NCBI GenBank assembly: GCA_959347315.1
Contig: OY365810.1
Location: forward strand, 2,160,334-2,224,333
Reading direction: 5' to 3'
Origin: Bimastos eiseni
Taxonomy: Eukaryota; Annelida; Clitellata; Crassiclitellata; Lumbricidae
DNA: 64,000 nt
Part shown: positions 59,711-64,000 of the stretch, in pieces
Numbering within the stretch: position 1 is the stretch's first letter
Layout: the number at the start of each line of letters is the position of its first letter
Position numbers and translations under genes: made by a program
Notes under the pieces: model-generated
Told to the model about the DNA's origin: nothing
What the model saw: only the letters and a program-made list of their open reading frames with translations
The model's database searches: none

Positions 59711-62700
59711 CCACAGAAATGCTCAATCAGACATCTCAACTGCATTCTCTTGTCAGATGACTTTTGCAAATTATTCTTAGTGCTTGAAGTGGACTGCTAT
59801 GATAATGTGATAATGAACTCCGAAACGTTCTTATTGAGGGCGATGTCAGTCTCAAGCCTGGATAAAGGAGGAGGGTAGTGCTAATCATCTTCACTAGGTT
59901 ATAGAGTTGATCAAATGGAATTGCCTAATCCCTTGAATGAACTCCGACAATGCAGTTAGTGTAATACCCAGGTCTGGATAAAAGGGGTGCAATCTTGCTT
60001 GTTTATAAAATATTACGCCATTAAACAGCAACTACCACCTCCACCAACGGTGATGAACTATGAGATCATGTAGGGTGAATGACACCCGATGTGTCAAACA
60101 ATTGGATGAGTAGGCATAAGATAGAAACCAGCGATGATTGAGCTTATTACAGAAAAAGAAAGAGAAATGAGAAAATAACCTACCCCACACTTTGTCTCAT
60201 TTATCACCCATTTATCAAGGCAGTAATGCTGAGCAGAAAGGAAAACTTGGACCGACTAAACAAATGCAAAAATGTACACGTAGTCTCTCTCTCTCTTTTA
60301 CTGGAACCCCGAAGTAGATGTACACAGTGCGGCTATCGGAAATTATTTTTGGTATGACAAATTGGAGTGATGATGTTGAATTGCCGTCAGTACCGGCGCT
60401 ATAATTGCGCTCACTATTGACCCCATGTTAGATTCCAAGTATTCCAATATCACTACGAATGAGAAACGAGAACAAATTAGAGCAACCGAACGACAAGTCA
60501 CTTAAAATATACTCTTTCATCTACAAGAGAAACTGTGAAGTCAATTACTAAGTACCGTAGTGCAATGTATCAATACACCGCATCGATACTCAACCTCATG
60601 GATGGAAGCAAACCCAACTCCGCTGCTTTGGCACAGCAAAAATCCACCTCCAGTCACCCTATGGTTTTCTGGTTCAGTAGCCGGTAATCGACACACTTGT
60701 CTTGAACCCAATGGCTAAGTGTAAATAACCTAAAATAATAAAGTTTTTTGAAGAGTCATGATACCCATAGACGCATTGAACTCTTTTACATGAACATAAT
60801 GATGCTGCAAACAAGACCAACTAACGAATGAAGGAAAATGAAAACTTGATATAGCGCTTCTTCAAGAAATCTGCTCAGAGGCGCTCTCTGCGCTAGCAAA
60901 CATGATATCAATGATCTTAGTGTCTTTTCAACCATTGTTAAGACAATTTGCAAGGCAGCGCACTGTAGGCTAAAAGAGCCACCAATGGCTGGCCCACGCA
61001 CAAGCGTGGAACCAACCAACGGATTCCCGTCAAAAGCAGGTAGATGGGATGGATGTTCAGAGTCTCTGGGCCAAATGTCAATAATATTGCTGTCTTGGGC
61101 CCAATAGGCCTACATGTAGGTCGAGCAATATGTAGGCCTACATGTTAGTCGTCAAGTAGGTAGGCCTACAGAGCAAAAATTTCCGTTATTTGATGCAAAT
61201 CATATTCTACATGAATGCGTCGTTAAAATTAACGGTTCAATGGGATCTCGAGCAATTGCAATTATTTCCCTCTCGCTCACTTTCTGCTAAGCGCTACAAT
61301 GGCTCGTCATGGCTGGGCCAACTCTTTCGGACAGTTTCGCTTTTAATCGAAATAATAGTTGCCAGCGATAGTAGTGAAATCGGTTAACTGGCGATGACCA
61401 TAGTCTAATTAAATGTGTCATTACTGCAATATTTAGTAAACATAATATAACTATGTATGTCCTCCCATATTGGTGGGACTTCGCAGAGCACGAGAGTCCG
61501 AAGCCAAGTATCAACTCTAAAGTAGTCTTTCCTTCACTATCCTTCAGCACCTCCAACGTTTGAATAGCTCCTCGTTAATGCCAAAACTAGCCTCCTAGGG
61601 GCAGTCCTTACGAAAACGAATCACGTCCTGCACCAACTAATAACCCCACTTAACCCCAGCTATACCTCTCCCTCCGTACCGTGCTCACGACCTCAAAATC
61701 CCGCAGATCGCAGTCTGATGCGACAACCATTGAGTTCTGTAGTTTCAACTGTATTCATTAAATGTTTGTGCACTAAAATATGATTAGCAATTAGTAAATA
61801 GAATATAGGCTACATACCTGCATCCTTACCGAACCACATTTAATTGATTTGGGCCAATTTTACCCAGAATAAAGAAATCCGAAGATTTAGTTACTTTTTA
61901 CCTCGGATGACTGTTTCAGTTGTAAAAGTTAAATCAGTGTAATAGGTCATGTGTAACACCTTTGAACAATTTGTTCCCGTATGCACGTGTCTCGTACCTT
62001 AATTGTGGTTTGTGCCACTTTATTGCTTAGCAACCGTTGTTGATATTCCAATGCATAGCAACCATTTTTGTGTACCTATTGACGGCCATGTGGACTTGGC
62101 TTGCTCTGACGTCAACAATGCCATCGGATTCCAACGCCTCGAAAAAATGCACAGACGATGAGACTTGTAGGTCTACTTCAACCTTTTATTATACCACACA
62201 TTTTGACAAATAGCGTATGTACTACAGATGCAGTAAAATTTACCTAATAGAACTACATTAGCAACTCAAGCGTTTGTGATATTCCGGCATAAGTTAGGCC
62301 TATGGCATTAAGTGACTCTTTGAAGTTGGAAAGTCAAAATTGTGCTTAGTTTTGCACAGAATAATGCCTGGAATTGCCAAAGAGCTCTATTATAATACCT
62401 CATGTATGATGTTTTCATTACATACAGTACATGTAAATATTCTGACTCATTTTGAGCACTTCTTTCCAATTTGCCCACTGAAAGTATTTCCTGTAATTTG
62501 ACATGCATAGGGCACATACACTTCTACTTTGGGTGTCTCTGAAATGGTAGGCTACTATAGCATCTAATCAACAAAGTGGCAACATTGTAACGGATTGGAT
62601 AACTAATGGACAAAGTTTGCCACGAACAGGCGTTCTGAGCAGCATCGTATTTTATAACAGTTTGCTGTCAAGTGATCCCAGTTTTAGACAATAAACTCAA

Positions 62701-64000
62701 CACTCAGAAGAAAACTGCTCATTATGGCCGGAGTTGGGAGCGCCCTGGACTATGCATCACTGAGGGACATTATGAAAGTCCACTGAATGCATGACTGAAT
62801 GAATGAAATGTATTTGCTCATTGAATTAAATAGAATGAGTGAATAAATTGCTTTATTGACTAATTTATGAATTAACGAATTGATGAATTAGTGAATTGAT
62901 GAATTAATGAATTTATAAATTAATGAATTAATGAGTACTTGTCCAATAGCCAGTTTTCAAACGTTATTTCATGCCAATCTCTCAATTTAGCCGAAGAAAG
63001 TTACGCAGCCCTTGTCAGAGAATTCCCGCGAACGGTCAACTCAGGCCAACGAGTTTCCATCGCCGAATACGCTGAGGTGCCATTATGCAATGACGTTACA
63101 ATATACATTGACGTCACATCAGATGTCTCGCCAATGGAACGTCCTCCGTGGACTCCACATTACTGCGGTTTCATATCGAGTGAATCAACTCGTCCAACGA
63201 TCCTCACAGGAAATGAAGAATGCGATGACTCTATTGACTATGAAATTTTGGCAATCAGTCAAACCTCGAAAGTGTCTCATCATCATAACAGTGGACTAAT
63301 TAATTCGAGGTCTGCGTATGACGTCAGCATAGACGACGCATTTTCCACGAGTCAACGCTACGAACTTCAAGATGGCGTCACACGTCTTGGATATCCAGAA
63401 GGGACTGGTGATTATCTACACTCTGATAACTACGTCGTTGCTACAAGACACCCAAATAAGAAGCGAGCGGAGGTAATAGAAAATGAGCCTCCATTCGAGA
63501 TGGAGTCTTCCTACATTACATGTGGGACAACGGGTGACATTGGCTTATCCTGTATTAGAATAGCTACCAACACTGATTCGTCGGTCCCTAATACAAATGA
63601 CATTATTGCAACAAGACTTTCGACGGAGAAGCGAGCAGAAGAGATCATTGACGAGCCTCCTTTCGAGATGGAGTCTTCTTACATCACATGTGGGACAACG
63701 GGTGACATTGGTTTATCCTGTATTAGAATAGCTACCAACACTGATTCGTCGGTCCCTAATACAAATGACATTATTGCAACAAGACTTTCGACGGAGAAGC
63801 GAGCAGAAGAGATCATTGACGAGCCTCCTTTCGAGATGGAGTCTTCTTACATCACATGTGGGACAACGGGTAACATTGGCTCATCCTCTATTAGGACAGC
63901 TACTAACACCGATTCTTCATTCCCTAGTGCAAATATTTTTATGGATAGGCCCACTTCTCACCCTGAGAGAGCAACTGATGACAATGATTCATCGCGCATT
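55472..64000 (+). CDS. Gene D: two-Ig receptor with long ITIM/ITSM repeat tail, partial
   Basis: Exons: 55472-55535 (ATG, signal peptide), 55984-56313, 56984-57382, 58350-58484, 59029-59061, 59429-59500 and 62991 to beyond 64000, with a possible alternative terminal exon at 62734-62786. All joins are phase 1. Architecture: V-like Ig, second Ig, transmembrane helix, short linkers, then a tail of at least 336 residues. The tail contains ESYAAL (YxxL), TIYIDV (fits ITSM TxYxx[VI]), IDYEIL (fits ITIM) and 56-residue repeats, each with SSYITC. This predicts a heavily tyrosine-phosphorylated inhibitory or adaptor-binding receptor; the inference rests on motifs only. Nearest relative is gene C. Confidence 0.83.
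55984..56313 (+). CDS. Gene D exon 2: V-like Ig domain
   Basis: 110 codons: [14 protein letters not shown] (first cysteine), VREWTY (tryptophan), LEDAGIYTC (second cysteine), ending SAHLIVLG. Begins VQSS, as in genes A and B (VQSD). Confidence 0.9.
56676..56833. mobile_element. MITE family GAGGCGTC, copy 3 (gene D intron)
   Basis: Ends CAGAGGCGTCC and GACGCCCCTG between AATTAACT and GATTAACT, an 8-bp duplication with one mismatch. Confidence 0.8.
56984..57382 (+). CDS. Gene D exon 3: second Ig domain
   Basis: 133 codons after TTGTAG: EEVPFCETN, WFKCSVNFAGNWSPTMEW and CNISCKTYF. Donor CCC|GTAAGT leaves phase 1. Confidence 0.88.
58350..58484 (+). CDS. Gene D exon 4: transmembrane helix
   Basis: 45 codons: an acidic stalk EVDNEDTG, the helix LIVILTVVFLVVATVVVCCL, then CYKKKIT. 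Acceptor ACTTACAG, donor GTATCT. Confidence 0.88.
59029..59061 (+). CDS. Gene D exon 5: 11-codon linker
   Basis: DRTSQEKDIAL between TGGCAG and GTAAAT, phase 1. Confidence 0.65.
59429..59500 (+). CDS. Gene D exon 6: acidic linker
   Basis: 24 codons starting EIDPSNELSPSDKMDVLQND after a strong TTTTTCTTCTAG acceptor; donor GTAAAT. Confidence 0.72.
59501..62733. other. Long intron of gene D
   Basis: Contains a (TA)n run at 59672-59710, a dispersed repeat at 60960-61068, and TAGGCCTAC words at 61095-61160. No exon with good splice sites was found. Confidence 0.45.
60960..61068. repeat. Dispersed repeat, copy 2 (inverted)
   Basis: Reverse complement matches 23675-23785 (AACCAACCAACGGATTCCC, AAAAGAGCCACCA). 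Class unknown. Confidence 0.6.
62734..62786 (+). CDS. Gene D possible alternative or relic ITIM exon
   Basis: VGSALDYASLRDIMKVH followed by TGA. The ITIM LDYASL and the following RxxI match gene C exon 9 ([10 protein letters not shown]). Where C has a splice donor, D reads GTCCAC and runs into the stop. It may be a short alternative end or a dead exon. Confidence 0.45.
62991..64000 (+). CDS. Gene D exon 7: long repeat tail, open to window end
   Basis: After TTTAG the phase 1 frame is open for 336 codons to base 64000. Motifs: EESYAAL, IAEYAEV, VTIYIDV, SIDYEIL, GDYLHSDNYVV. From 63428 there are tandem 168-bp units. Between units 1 and 2, the last two-thirds differ at only four bases, all silent, which supports translation in this frame. 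Confidence 0.85.
63428..64000 (+). repeat. 168-bp (56-codon) tandem repeats in gene D tail
   Basis: Units start at 63428, 63596, 63764 and 63932 (partial). The core is EPPFEMESSYITCGTTG then TNTDSS. Units 2 and 3 are almost identical in the first half; units 1 and 2 in the last two-thirds, a pattern expected from unequal exchange. Confidence 0.92.

Overview
The window is AT-rich genomic DNA from an animal. Coding exons are short and dispersed, introns have GT-AG ends, and there are many microsatellites, SINE, LINE and DNA-transposon fragments. The receptor architecture and the frequent words TAGGCCTAC and CTACATGTA suggest a marine invertebrate, possibly an echinoderm or related deuterostome. 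That assignment is inference; no marker gene in the window settles it.

I reconstruct four related immunoglobulin-superfamily receptor genes by splicing exons by hand. Every internal exon has length divisible by three, and every intron is phase 1. Genes A (about 191-10688, running off the left edge) and B (about 14074-28921) lie on the minus strand as a tandem duplicate with a 15577-base offset at the left end. Each encodes a signal peptide, a V-like Ig domain, a second Ig domain with an N-terminal cysteine, a short third Ig domain, one transmembrane helix, and a cytoplasmic tail holding an NHL-type beta-propeller encoded by one large exon, then short acidic linkers. Genes C (about 38459-52183, signal exon not found) and D (55472 to beyond 64000) lie on the plus strand. 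Each has two Ig domains, a transmembrane helix and a tail rich in tyrosine motifs of the ITIM/ITSM kind. The second Ig domains of all four genes share a cysteine, a GNxxP motif and a tryptophan, so they appear to descend from one ancestor whose cytoplasmic half was exchanged.

Layout: 1-10688 gene A. 10689-14073 spacer with a duplicated upstream region. 14074-28921 gene B, carrying several insertions absent from A. 28922-38458 divergent spacer between B and C, holding a LINE fragment, a foldback element, a copy of the A upstream region, another LINE tail and a long palindrome. 38459-52183 gene C with minisatellites, a LINE fragment and duplicated tail exons. 52184-55471 spacer. 55472 to the end gene D, whose last visible exon is open for over 1 kb and contains 168-bp in-frame tandem repeats.

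Taken together this looks like a rapidly evolving recognition locus with two receptor classes: one likely to signal through tyrosine phosphatases or SH2 adaptors (C, D), the other through an intracellular beta-propeller (A, B). Near-identical tracts between A and B, a premature stop in A, duplicated tail exons in C and homogenised repeats in D all point to birth-and-death evolution and gene conversion. Function in immunity or self/non-self recognition is inferred from architecture only.
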